A stretch of 64,000 nucleotides of DNA. Source: Colwellia hornerae (lineage in GTDB: Bacteria; Pseudomonadota; Gammaproteobacteria; Enterobacterales; Alteromonadaceae). Below, one piece after another: positions 35,970-48,007 of the stretch. Location: assembly GCF_007954355.1 (NCBI RefSeq), contig NZ_VOLR01000015.1, forward strand, positions 1 to 64,000, in the 5' to 3' direction. Every line of letters begins with the position of its first letter. Positions within the stretch are counted from its first letter, which is position 1. The position numbers and the translations under genes are program-made. The notes under the pieces were generated by a model. The model did no database searches and was not told where the DNA came from. It saw only the letters and a program-made list of their open reading frames with translations.

Positions 35970-36917
35970 TTGACTATAAAGTGGCAAGATCTCATCGAAA
36001 AAGCATGGAATGATAGAAAAGTCTTAAATGAATCAGATGAATTTGATTCTTGGCGTGTTTTCCATGGTTACACCGAAGGAGCACCGGGTGTTGTTATTGA
36101 AAAATTTGGCACTATGGCCTTGGTTGAATTTAAAGACGATATTCGTGAGGACCTTGATGTAATCAAAGATGCACTATTACAGTGTTTTCCCTTTACGCTC
36201 ATTATGGCAAAAGGTGATCAAACGCTCGGGTTACGCTTAAAGAATAGAATGTTCTCGCTTCATGGCGATCTTGCTGATGCGCCAGAATTTACCAAAGAAT
36301 ACGGGGTCTATTATAGTTTGCTTGCCGATACGATGCATAATTGTGGTTTGTATCTGGACGCACGTCCCGTTCGTAAGTGGTTAGCTAATCATAGTGAAGG
36401 CCGTCGTGTACTGAATTTATTTTCATTCACCGGAAGTCTAGGTATAGCGGCTTTAAAAGGGAATGCGAAGGCAGCCATTCACTTGGACAGATCGAAAGCG
36501 TTGTTACCACGTATTGAAAAGAGCTACGAAAAAAATGGCCTAGATTTTGGCTCTCGCAGCTTTGTAAAGGGGGATATCTATAAGCATTTACCTAAAGCAA
36601 TAAAAAGTGGCCAGCAGTTCGAAGGTATTATTTTAGATCCACCGCCAACCGTTTATAAATCACCTTATGCAGAGCATCAGCCTAAAGGACAAGATTTTTC
36701 TAAATTGGTTAGTATGTGTTCAAAGCTTTTAAGTCAGGGCGGTTGGTTGATTTGTTTATTTCATCGTTATGATGCAACATGGGATGAGTCAGATGCCGAG
36801 ATTATTGAATCATCTGGCCATACTTTGAAAATGACGGAACGGTTTACCAGTGAGTGTGATTTTCCCGATGACAATGTTGATCGCAAGTTAAGAGTGACCG
36901 TATTCGAAAAAATTTGA
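35970..36917 (+). CDS. Class I SAM-dependent methyltransferase (RlmI/RlmK-like)
   Basis: 315 residues from a TTG start, with GGCAGG about ten bases upstream. The N-terminal part (WRVFHGYTEGAPGVVIEKFG, VEFKDD) is the beta-rich segment found before the methyltransferase core in RlmI/RlmK-type enzymes, but the usual PUA domain is absent. The core has motif I VLNLFSFTGSLGIAAL (near 145-160), an acidic HLDRSKA motif, and motif IV LDPPP with D223. The target is probably rRNA or another RNA; the exact base cannot be told. It is a single gene ending before a hairpin terminator. Confidence 0.85.
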   Translation: MTIKWQDLIEKAWNDRKVLNESDEFDSWRVFHGYTEGAPGVVIEKFGTMALVEFKDDIREDLDVIKDALLQCFPFTLIMAKGDQTLGLRLKNRMFSLHGDLADAPEFTKEYGVYYSLLADTMHNCGLYLDARPVRKWLANHSEGRRVLNLFSFTGSLGIAALKGNAKAAIHLDRSKALLPRIEKSYEKNGLDFGSRSFVKGDIYKHLPKAIKSGQQFEGIILDPPPTVYKSPYAEHQPKGQDFSKLVSMCSKLLSQGGWLICLFHRYDATWDESDAEIIESSGHTLKMTERFTSECDFPDDNVDRKLRVTVFEKI

Positions 36918-36964
36918 GATAGATAATGCCAACAAGTAAATACCTCTGATAAGTGGGGTAAATA

Positions 36965-36994
36965 AAAATGCCTGACGTTAAACTTAGGCATTTT
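36965..36994. terminator. Hairpin terminator after the methyltransferase gene
   Basis: AAAATGCCT at 36965-36973 pairs with AGGCATTTT at 36986-36994. The stem has a T-run built into its right arm, giving a usable intrinsic terminator in both directions. Confidence 0.7.
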
Positions 36995-37203
36995 ACGTTA
37001 TGTTACCTACTGAAAATCACTAAATTAGACTAGTATTATTATGATGTCTAGACAAAATGTTTTTGAACGATACTGTTATAACACCTTGTATTTAGCTTCT
37101 GAAAATGGGCTTTGACAATAAAATGACATTATTAAAAGCAGGACAAAAAAGGACTTCTTGACTCAGGCATCAAAATTGTGAGTTATTTAACAAGGAGAGT
37201 ATC

Positions 37204-38748
37204 ATGAAAACGATATCAAAATTACTTTACTTTACAGTAATAGCAAGCATGTTTTTTATCAGTATGGCTGGTTACGCACACGATGGCCACGAAGATAAAG
37301 ATATGATCATTAACGACTTAGGGGACTTGGGAGACGTTAGTTTTTCGATATCTTGTAATAAAAATGCACAAAAAGCTATGAGTACCGGTGTTGGATTACT
37401 TCATCATATGATGTACGCACAAGCAGAAGAATTATTTGGTCATTGGATAGAGAAAGAGCCTGATTGCGCGATGATCTATTGGGGATATTCAATGAGTCTC
37501 TTCCATCCTTTATGGCCTGATACGATTAAAAATGAAGCTTTACAGCGCGGACAAGCTGCACTGGCTAAAGCGACAACGCTAAATTTTACCAAACGAGAAA
37601 GAGATTACATAAATGCAGCAGCGCAATACTATAGAGGTTGGGAAGCCGTTGATGATAAATTACGAATAGTACAGTGGGCTAACGCTCAAGAAGTTGTCTA
37701 TCAAAAAAACCCTGATGATATAGATGCAGCAGCCTTTTATGCACTATCACTAATTGTTACGGCTTCTAAACAAGATCTATTGTTCAAACAAAACCAAGCA
37801 GCGGGTGACATTTTACAAAAAATTCGCAATATATCACCTAATCATCCTGGTGCAATTCATTACACTATTCATGCTTATGACAATGCACCATTAGCGAAAT
37901 TTGCTATAGATGCGGCAAGAGCTTATGACAAGGTTGCACCGGATGTTCCACACGCTCTGCATATGCCAAGCCATATTTTTGTTAGATTAGGGATGTGGGA
38001 TGACGTAGTCAGTTGGAATCTTCGCTCAGCAAAAGCTGCTTTAAATTATCCAACTAATGGTGCAACTTCCATGCACTATGCTCATGCTATTGATTATCAG
38101 ATCTACGGTTATTTACAACTTGGTGATAGTGCTAAGGCTGAAGCTCTATTTGAGCAAGTCGCAGGGTACCACCCAATACAAGCTACTTTTCCATCAGCTT
38201 ATGCGCTAGCAGTAATACCGGCTAGGTTGGCGTTAGAGCAAAAAAAATGGTCTCAAGCAAGTCAGTTAAAAAATCAACAACCTAGCTATATTGATTGGCA
38301 ACAATTCCCACAAGTAGAGGCTATTACTTACTTTGCTCGTGGGTTAGGAGCAGCTAGAAGTGGTGATTTTAAATCAGCACAAGAAAATGTAGCAATGCTC
38401 GATGTTTTATATGAAAAAACAAAAATAATCAGTGCTAGTTATTGGGCGCCACTGGTTGATGCTCAGCGACATTCAGTAAATTCGTGGATTAGTTTTGGAA
38501 AAGGAAAAATAGATCAAGCTTTAGTTCAACTTAGACAAGCTGCTGACATAGAAGATTCAATGGACAAAAGCCCAGTAACGCCTGGCGCAGTAATTCCTGC
38601 GAGAGAGTTACTGGCAGACATGCTCTTTTTGAATGGAGATTATGCGAGTGCATTAACAGAATATAAATTGAGTTTAGCGATTAATCCAAATCGATTTAAT
38701 AGTCTGTTAGGTATGAAGCAGACCTTATTAGCGATGAAAAAACCTTAA
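37204..38748 (+). CDS. Exported TPR-repeat protein
   Basis: 514 residues with AAGGAG well placed before the ATG. The signal peptide ends near AGYA (residue 25), and the mature protein starts HDGHEDKD, which could bind metal. The body consists of tetratricopeptide-like helical pairs throughout; the last (near 475-510, ALTEYKLSLAINPNRFNSLLGMKQTL) is a clear TPR. Notable conserved-looking segments are GVGLLHHMMYAQAEELF and PDVPHALHMPSHIFVRLG, with several His residues. The family is widespread but without a settled function. It lies alone, with no operon partner. A periplasmic or surface scaffold role is plausible but unproven. Confidence 0.75.
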   Translation: MKTISKLLYFTVIASMFFISMAGYAHDGHEDKDMIINDLGDLGDVSFSISCNKNAQKAMSTGVGLLHHMMYAQAEELFGHWIEKEPDCAMIYWGYSMSLFHPLWPDTIKNEALQRGQAALAKATTLNFTKRERDYINAAAQYYRGWEAVDDKLRIVQWANAQEVVYQKNPDDIDAAAFYALSLIVTASKQDLLFKQNQAAGDILQKIRNISPNHPGAIHYTIHAYDNAPLAKFAIDAARAYDKVAPDVPHALHMPSHIFVRLGMWDDVVSWNLRSAKAALNYPTNGATSMHYAHAIDYQIYGYLQLGDSAKAEALFEQVAGYHPIQATFPSAYALAVIPARLALEQKKWSQASQLKNQQPSYIDWQQFPQVEAITYFARGLGAARSGDFKSAQENVAMLDVLYEKTKIISASYWAPLVDAQRHSVNSWISFGKGKIDQALVQLRQAADIEDSMDKSPVTPGAVIPARELLADMLFLNGDYASALTEYKLSLAINPNRFNSLLGMKQTLLAMKKP

Positions 38749-39054
38749 TCGCGGTGATAGAAAATATTTGTTTAGTTATCAAATACCAGCAGTCTAATTG
38801 AAAAGGGATAAAAAATAGCTTTAGCCTTTAACCACAGGCGGGGTTAAAGGCTAAAGCTGACCAGTGTAGAGCAGCTTTAATTGTAAAGCAGTGAATGTAA
38901 TATATGGCAATATTGTCGCTTAAGATAATATGCCAATGGAAACTCTTTAGTACAAGCAGCTTTAGTCATTAGAAGACAGCGAGTTTAACGTTAGTTTATA
39001 CTGTGTCTGATCGCCTCATTTTGTCAGTATTAAATCAACAAGGAGTATATACCT
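38749..39054. other. Intergenic region, 306 nt, with a 17-bp perfect hairpin
   Basis: Mostly AT-rich spacer. Its main feature is the hairpin at 38817-38858, listed separately. No open frame was found. Confidence 0.5.
38817..38858. terminator. Perfect 17-bp hairpin after the TPR gene
   Basis: AGCTTTAGCCTTTAACC at 38817-38833 is exactly complementary to GGTTAAAGGCTAAAGCT at 38842-38858, with an eight-base loop. There is no T-run, so it may stabilise the transcript end or act as a Rho-independent terminator only weakly. Confidence 0.5.
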
Positions 39055-39630
39055 ATGACTAATCCTTTGATTATTACCATACTGGGATATTTAAAAAAGC
39101 AAAACAGTGCTTGTTCATTGATTGATCTAGTTAATCTTTGTGAAGCTGATTTTCTGCTATTGCTCAAAAAGGATGTTGACCTTCAGGTAGTGATATTTCA
39201 AAAGAATTTTTTCATTATGAATGCGCTTTATCAAATTCAACGTGATATTCAAAATGAAGGGTTTTTACTGACTATTTTTCCACTAGAAATCTGTTTAGTG
39301 CCAAATTTCGCTGCGGCTAAAGGTACTTTGGCTATACGAGATACTGAGCTAGCCCAATATTATTTAAACTGGGCTAATGTAAATAACATTACCGTTGCAG
39401 AGGTGGCATCACTCTTTTCTAGTTTTTGGCAAAGATACCAAGCAGTAGATAAGGTTGATGCGGCTCTGACGACTTTAGGGGTAGATAAAAATATTGATTG
39501 GTTTGGGATACGTCAGGCTTATCAAAAGAAAATTGCTATTACTCATCCCGATAAAGGTGGCTGCGCGGCAGATTTTATCGAAATTCGCCAAGCTTATGAG
39601 GTGTTAAGTTGTAGTTATCATCGTCTTTGA
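39055..39630 (+). CDS. DnaJ-related J-domain protein
   Basis: 191 residues with AAGGAG upstream of the ATG. The N-terminal 125 residues match the DNAJ-related N-terminal domain pattern (ADFLLLLKKDVDLQVVIFQKN, FFIMNALYQIQ). The C-terminus is a compact J-domain (about 140-190) with the HPD triad at 164-166 (THPDKGG) and EIRQAYEVL. HPD is the motif that stimulates Hsp70 ATPase activity, so it is a likely DnaK co-chaperone. There is no zinc-finger or substrate domain as in DnaJ itself. It stands alone between two long spacers. Confidence 0.87.
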   Translation: MTNPLIITILGYLKKQNSACSLIDLVNLCEADFLLLLKKDVDLQVVIFQKNFFIMNALYQIQRDIQNEGFLLTIFPLEICLVPNFAAAKGTLAIRDTELAQYYLNWANVNNITVAEVASLFSSFWQRYQAVDKVDAALTTLGVDKNIDWFGIRQAYQKKIAITHPDKGGCAADFIEIRQAYEVLSCSYHRL

Positions 39631-40032
39631 GGCTTTCATCTTTATCTATTCTTGTTCAGTGTTGAACTTGACTAAACTTTACTACGGTTAATGTTAAACG
39701 TCGCTAATAAACCGATACCCTTGAGACTGGTGAAATCAGTTTTAAATACTTGTACTGAGATTGCTGAATAAAGTGTCGCTTTTAGCTAAAAGGAACACGT
39801 CGGCTGTTTGATTTCAAGGTGACTTAATGCTAAGTTTTGTTGATACTGTTGGCTTTTCTAATAATTACCTTTCCGACAATACTTAGTTGAATCTTTTATC
39901 AATACACTGCTATGTTTTGGATGCATGCTCGGTAAATAATACCGATTGAATGAGATTAATGTTTCAGCAAGAGATTAAGAAAAATAAGCACTTAACTTAT
40001 ACTAACTACTATGAAGAATAAAAATTAATAAT
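39631..40032. other. Intergenic region, 402 nt
   Basis: Spacer between the J-domain gene and the BvgS-like kinase gene. No hairpin terminator, repeat or open frame stood out. Confidence 0.4.
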
Positions 40033-43000
40033 ATGAAATTAAGAATTACCTTTTATCTGCTATTAGCTTTTGCATATATTCTCAGTTCCCCATCGTTTTC
40101 AGCAGAAATGAGTGATGAGCCGTCTGAAGTTATTACTCTTGTCGCGACTGAAAGTGACTTGCCTTTTAGTTTTAAGCTACCTGATGGTACTCCCAGTGGT
40201 CTCTATATTGAGTTCTGGGAACTCTGGTCCAAAACAAACAATATTCCTATTCGCTTTGTTATGTTGCCCTTTGAGGAGAGCATAGAGTTAATAAAGCAAA
40301 AAAACACCTTACATGTTGGGCTCTTTAAGAATGAGCAACGTGAACAATGGGCAGACTTTTCCTTACCTATCCATAATGTGCAAACGGGTATCATTTATAA
40401 CCGCTCAATTGACAAAAAGTCTAAGCTAAGAGAGCTCAGTGATATCAAGATAACCAGTCAATATTTTAGTTTTCAAGAGTCCTATTTAAAAGAAAACTTT
40501 ACTAGCTTCGAACAATCAACTTATAAGAAATTTGATGATGCACTCGATCAGTTATTAGACAATGAGGTTCAGGCTGTTGTTGCCGAACTACCTAGGGCCT
40601 TTGCAGAAATTGCTAAAAAGGGCTTAAGTGGAGTATTCACTATTTCTGAGGAGATCATTGTTTCAAATAATGTCTTTGGGCTTATAGCAAAAGGTCAACC
40701 TGAATTATTAGCTAAGATTAATGCCGGTATTGAAAATATTCCCGTTAATAATATTATTGAATTAGAAAAAAAGTGGCTACCAACCTTAAAACCCTTTTTT
40801 AATAAATCATCAACTGTTGCTAGTTTAACGGAAACGGAAAAAAACTGGTTATCACAAAATAATTCCTTTAGTTTGGGTACTGACTCTGCATTCCCTCCTT
40901 TTGAATTTAACGATAAACAAGGTGAACATAGTGGAATATCGGCTGATTACATGCTGTATGCAAAACAACAACTACAAATAAATTTAACCCCAACTTTAGG
41001 TACCAGTTGGGGAGAAGCGCTAGCGGAATTTAAACTTGGCAATATTGATGTTATGTCTTCAATATTTTATACAGAAGAAAGAGCAGAATATATAAATTTT
41101 ACTGAACCCTATTTTGAAATTTCTTTAGTCATTGTTAGTAAGAAAAACGCTTTTTATGCAGAAAGTTTATCATCACTACAAGGGCGGAAGTTAGGTCTAA
41201 TTAAAGGCTATGTTTATAATGAATTGATTAGTCGAGATCACCCCAGTATAACGTTAGTGGATGTTTTTTCGGTTGAAGACGGGCTTAAAAAATTACAGTC
41301 GGGGAAAATTGATGCCTTTGTTGATTCTATTTCCGCGATTAATTATGAAATAAACAAAAATAAAATCAATGACCTGATTATCACTTCATTTACCCCTTAT
41401 ACACTTGAAATATCGATGGCGGTGAGAAAAGGGCTTGAACCCCTTATTCCCATTTTAAATAAAACCTTTGCTGCGATGAGTGAGAAACAACGCTCTGCTA
41501 TTGCAAATAATTGGTTATCGGTACACGTACAATCGGGTACTGAATTATCCACCATTCTTGTCTGGGCACTCCCCATAGCCTCATTGCTCATATTGATCAT
41601 TTTAGTGTTTTTTCGGATGAATAAAAAACTCAAAATAGAAATTGATGCACGAGTTATTAATGAAGAAAAACGCATTGCCGCCCAACAAGATTTGGCGGCA
41701 CAAAAAAAAGCAATGGACGAACATTCATTAGTCTTTGTAACAGACATTAAAGGTATTATTAGCTACGCCAATGATAAGTTTTGTGCCATCACCGGTTATA
41801 CCCGCAAAGAACTCATCGGTGCAAATCATAGCATTCTAAATTCAAATAATAAGCCAAAAGACTATTGGCACAACATCTTTTTGAAGCTCTCTAAAGGTGA
41901 GTTTTGCCATGATGAAGTGCGTATTAAGGCTAAGGGTGAACAATTCTATTGGGTAGATACTACGATTGTGCCACTTTACGATAATAATACATTACTGAGT
42001 GGTTATACTTATATTAGTACCGATATTACTCATCAGAAAGAGACGATCACTCGCTTAGCTGAAGCCAAGAAACAAGCAGAGGTTGCTAATGAATCTAAAA
42101 CCGCTTTTTTAGCGAATATGAGTCATGAAATTCGTACCCCGATGAATGGTGTGATAGGCATGACTAACCTTTTACTTGATACGGCATTAAACCAAGAACA
42201 ACACAATTTTGCAAAAACAGTAAAAAATAGTGCAGAATCGTTATTGGGTGTTATTAACGACATCTTAGATTACTCAAAGGTTGAAGCGGGTATGTTAGCG
42301 CTTGAACCGCTTGAATTTGATTTAGAAGTATTATTACATGACCTAGGCAGTAGCCTCGCTTTTCAAGCGCACAAGAAGGGGTTAGAGCTCATTTGTCCGG
42401 CTAACATTCTGCCAGTACAGTCATTTATTGCTGACCCTGGGCGTATCCGACAGATACTCAATAATCTTATCGGTAATGCGATAAAGTTTACCGAACAAGG
42501 CGAGGTTTCAGTATCTTGTAAAGTGCAAGAGCAGACTAAGCAGCACACTCGACTACTTTTTGAGATATCTGATACCGGAATTGGTCTCACGTCAGAGGAT
42601 AAAATCAAGTTATTTGAACGTTTCAGCCAGGCCGACGGTTCAACTACCCGTAAATATGGCGGCACTGGATTGGGGCTATCGATAAGTAAACAATTAGTCG
42701 AATTGATGGGCGGGGAAATAGGGGTGAAAAGTATCGCTGGTATGGGCTCTACATTTTGGTTTAGCATAAATATTGCTAATGCCGATAAAGTGCTTTCCAA
42801 GAAACGCTATGATAATTTGCATGATCAAAAAATACTGGTGGTCGATGATAATTTAACTAATCGGACTTTGTTAGGTCTATTGCTGACAAAGTGGCAAGTT
42901 GAACACAGTTTGGTAGATAGTGGAGATAAAGCATTAGTAGAACTCACTGCAGCAGCGCTAAAAGGAACTCCTTACCATATCGCTATTTTGGATATGCAAA

Positions 43001-43680
43001 TGCCTGAAATGGATGGCTTTCAACTAGCAACTAAGATTAAAGCGGATAGCCATATTTTTTCAGAGACTCGTTTATTAATGTTGACCTCACAAGGACAACG
43101 TGGCGATGCTGAAAGGTTAAAGGCTGCCGGTTTTAACGGATATCTTAATAAACCTATTGATCAGTCTATTCTCTACAATACCCTAATGACGATAGCTGGC
43201 GTTAATGCCCAAGAGCAACCTTTGATCACGGCGTTCAGTGCGCGTGAGCTTCCACAGTTCAAAGCAAGGGTACTTGTTGTCGAAGATAACGCCATCAATC
43301 AAAAAGTTGCACAAGGTCTGTTGAGAAAGTTTGGAGTACAAGTCGACCTAGCGGCTAATGGCGAAGAAGCCCTAAGTTCGTTAAATAACTTACCTTTTGA
43401 TTTAGTCTTCATGGACTGTCAAATGCCGGTAATGGATGGCTATGAAGCGACTAAAAAAATTCGTCTTCCACAATCTAAGGTACTTAATCGCAATATACCG
43501 ATAATTGCCATGACCGCCAATTCAATGCAGGGTGACCGAGAAAAGTGTTTAGCGGCAGGAATGGACGATTTTATTGCTAAGCCAGTCAACCCCAACATGT
43601 TACAAGAGGCATTAAAACGCTGGTTACCCGAGTATAAAGCTAGCATTATGCAAGTAGATGACAAAGACACAAAAAGTTAG
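40033..43680 (+). CDS. BvgS-like hybrid histidine kinase with two periplasmic binding domains
   Basis: 1215 residues. A signal peptide (to about 24) precedes two tandem SBP_bac_3 domains (about 32-250 and 270-498; the second starts FSLGTDSAFPPFEFNDKQG), a membrane helix (about 505-525), a PAS domain (about 545-665), HisKA with H698 in SHEIRTPMNG, and HATPase (SDTGIGLTS, GGTGLGLSI). Two complete receivers follow, with D987 (LDMQMPEMDG) and D1128 (MDCQMPVMDG). This is the EvgS/BvgS architecture without a terminal Hpt domain. It senses a small solute in the periplasm and would pass phosphate to a separate Hpt or regulator, none of which is adjacent. It is convergent with the Bcr/CflA gene. Confidence 0.92.
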   Translation: MKLRITFYLLLAFAYILSSPSFSAEMSDEPSEVITLVATESDLPFSFKLPDGTPSGLYIEFWELWSKTNNIPIRFVMLPFEESIELIKQKNTLHVGLFKNEQREQWADFSLPIHNVQTGIIYNRSIDKKSKLRELSDIKITSQYFSFQESYLKENFTSFEQSTYKKFDDALDQLLDNEVQAVVAELPRAFAEIAKKGLSGVFTISEEIIVSNNVFGLIAKGQPELLAKINAGIENIPVNNIIELEKKWLPTLKPFFNKSSTVASLTETEKNWLSQNNSFSLGTDSAFPPFEFNDKQGEHSGISADYMLYAKQQLQINLTPTLGTSWGEALAEFKLGNIDVMSSIFYTEERAEYINFTEPYFEISLVIVSKKNAFYAESLSSLQGRKLGLIKGYVYNELISRDHPSITLVDVFSVEDGLKKLQSGKIDAFVDSISAINYEINKNKINDLIITSFTPYTLEISMAVRKGLEPLIPILNKTFAAMSEKQRSAIANNWLSVHVQSGTELSTILVWALPIASLLILIILVFFRMNKKLKIEIDARVINEEKRIAAQQDLAAQKKAMDEHSLVFVTDIKGIISYANDKFCAITGYTRKELIGANHSILNSNNKPKDYWHNIFLKLSKGEFCHDEVRIKAKGEQFYWVDTTIVPLYDNNTLLSGYTYISTDITHQKETITRLAEAKKQAEVANESKTAFLANMSHEIRTPMNGVIGMTNLLLDTALNQEQHNFAKTVKNSAESLLGVINDILDYSKVEAGMLALEPLEFDLEVLLHDLGSSLAFQAHKKGLELICPANILPVQSFIADPGRIRQILNNLIGNAIKFTEQGEVSVSCKVQEQTKQHTRLLFEISDTGIGLTSEDKIKLFERFSQADGSTTRKYGGTGLGLSISKQLVELMGGEIGVKSIAGMGSTFWFSINIANADKVLSKKRYDNLHDQKILVVDDNLTNRTLLGLLLTKWQVEHSLVDSGDKALVELTAAALKGTPYHIAILDMQMPEMDGFQLATKIKADSHIFSETRLLMLTSQGQRGDAERLKAAGFNGYLNKPIDQSILYNTLMTIAGVNAQEQPLITAFSARELPQFKARVLVVEDNAINQKVAQGLLRKFGVQVDLAANGEEALSSLNNLPFDLVFMDCQMPVMDGYEATKKIRLPQSKVLNRNIPIIAMTANSMQGDREKCLAAGMDDFIAKPVNPNMLQEALKRWLPEYKASIMQVDDKDTKS

Positions 43681-43801
43681 TTTATATTTTATCGAATCTA
43701 ACCTTTGTAATGTTAAAATTGACCTTAAATACAATAGCCGAGAGCGAGTACACTTCCTTGTGTAAGGAACTCAAGGCACGTGTCTCGTAATTATGTAAAT
43801 A

Positions 43802-43850
43802 CAGTGGCAGTTATTTTAATAAAGTTGTAATCAATAAATAATCGCCACTG
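43802..43850. terminator. Probable bidirectional terminator between convergent genes
   Basis: CAGTGGCAGTTATTT at 43802-43816 pairs with AAATAATCGCCACTG at 43836-43850, with a two-base mismatch, in the gap between the kinase and the Bcr/CflA gene. The large AT-rich loop and lack of a long T-run lower confidence. Confidence 0.45.
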
Positions 43851-43854
43851 CTTG

Positions 43855-45033
43855 CTAACCATCTAGCATGATTCGGGCTTTTACTTGAGGCAACTTCCAG
43901 ATGATATACACTGGAATTATTGACAACATTAATAACACTAATTGCTCAGCTTCATTGAGTGGTAATAGTTGTAATAAATAAACAATAACTGCTGAACCAC
44001 TCATTTGCACAAAGCCTAACAGCGCAGAAGCTGAACCTGCTTTTTCACCAAAAGGTGCTAGAGCTTGTCCTGCACAAGCTCCCATCAGTAATGAAAAACC
44101 AAGTGAACTGATCATTATTGGTAACATAAAGGCGACAGGCGTTTGCCAAGTTAATAAAGCTAACATTAATAATCCCGCCACAATCAGCAAAACCATACCA
44201 AAACCTATTGTTACTCGAGCACCAAATTTAACTAAAACCTGAGGAGCTAAAAAACAAGCGACAATATTAATGACAGCATTAAGACTAAACCAATAAACAA
44301 AGCTCTGCTGATCTAAACCTAGTTTCACCATTAACCAAGCGGGAGAGCTACTTACATAAGCAATAATAATGGCCATCGATAACATCACTACCAAAGCATT
44401 AAAAATGAAGATAGGATGTTTCAACACCGGCATAAAATGCGCCATACTAATAAGATTTTTAGGTTGTATTGTCTGCGCTGGTCGGGTTTCTTTAAGCGTA
44501 AAAAATAAAATTAAACCTGCAAAAACAGCATAGCCTGTCATAAATTGAAAGTTACTTCGCCAGCCAAAATACTCGGTTAAAACATTACCGAGTAAAGGTG
44601 CAAGCGCAGGAATACAACATATCGCGCTGTTTAAATAAGAGTACATAACACCGCTTTCTATTGCGTTGTATTTATCACGGACACTGGCAAAGGCAGCTAC
44701 AACTATGGCGCAAGCACCAAAGCCTTGTATTAAACGACTGAGCAAAAAAAACGTTAAATTATCTGCATAAGCACAAAGAAGAGAAGCTAAGCCATAAATT
44801 ACTATACCGGCCATTGCTATTGGGCGACGACCATACCTATCAGCGAGTGGGCCACTTATCAGTTGACCAAAGCCCATGCTTAAAATAAATATCATTATGC
44901 TCCACTGAATTTGCTTCATAGAAACAATAAGCTCTTCAGCCATAACGGGTAAAGCGGGTAAAAATATATCTATGGCTAATGGGCTAAAAATCACCATTAA
45001 AATCAGTAGCGGTAAAAGTTGTTTATTTGTCAT
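43855..45033 (-). CDS. Bcr/CflA-family multidrug efflux MFS transporter
   Basis: 392 residues with 12 predicted helices. The N-terminus (PLAIDIFLPALPVMAEEL) is typical of Bcr/CflA drug:H+ antiporters, and MFS motif A appears as GPLADRYGRRP in the helix 2-3 loop. Other family stretches are RLIQGFGACAIVVA and SVRDKYNAIESGVMYSYLN. It is an inner-membrane exporter; the substrate is unknown. It is encoded alone and convergent with the BvgS-like kinase gene. Confidence 0.88.
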   Translation of the reverse strand: MTNKQLLPLLILMVIFSPLAIDIFLPALPVMAEELIVSMKQIQWSIMIFILSMGFGQLISGPLADRYGRRPIAMAGIVIYGLASLLCAYADNLTFFLLSRLIQGFGACAIVVAAFASVRDKYNAIESGVMYSYLNSAICCIPALAPLLGNVLTEYFGWRSNFQFMTGYAVFAGLILFFTLKETRPAQTIQPKNLISMAHFMPVLKHPIFIFNALVVMLSMAIIIAYVSSSPAWLMVKLGLDQQSFVYWFSLNAVINIVACFLAPQVLVKFGARVTIGFGMVLLIVAGLLMLALLTWQTPVAFMLPIMISSLGFSLLMGACAGQALAPFGEKAGSASALLGFVQMSGSAVIVYLLQLLPLNEAEQLVLLMLSIIPVYIIWKLPQVKARIMLDG

Positions 45034-47753
<2,720 letters not shown>

Positions 47754-47779
47754 GTTTGATTGTTTTTTTGAACTCTATC

Positions 47780-47813
47780 GCTAATACACGCCAAGGTGTA
47801 TTAGCTTTTTTTT
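47780..47813 (+). terminator. katG terminator, first copy
   Basis: GCTAATACAC at 47780-47789 pairs perfectly with GTGTATTAGC at 47796-47805, followed by eight T residues. A classical Rho-independent terminator. Confidence 0.92.
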
Positions 47814-47900
47814 GGTAATAATATCTCATTGAAAGCTTGGGTTAAAGTGATGTAATTAGACCGCTTTGATTTAAAATAAGTTTGATTTTTAAACGATATA

Positions 47901-47933
47901 GCTAATACAGCTAAGGTTGTATTAGCTTTTTTT
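47901..47933 (+). terminator. katG terminator, duplicated copy
   Basis: GCTAATACA at 47901-47909 pairs with TGTATTAGC at 47918-47926, followed by seven T residues. It is the copy of the katG terminator within the duplicated unit. Confidence 0.88.
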
Positions 47934-48007
47934 AGCAATAACATCTCATAAAAAAGGTAAAGTCTACAACACACTTTACCTTTACATACGAGTTTTAGAT
48001 TAACAGA

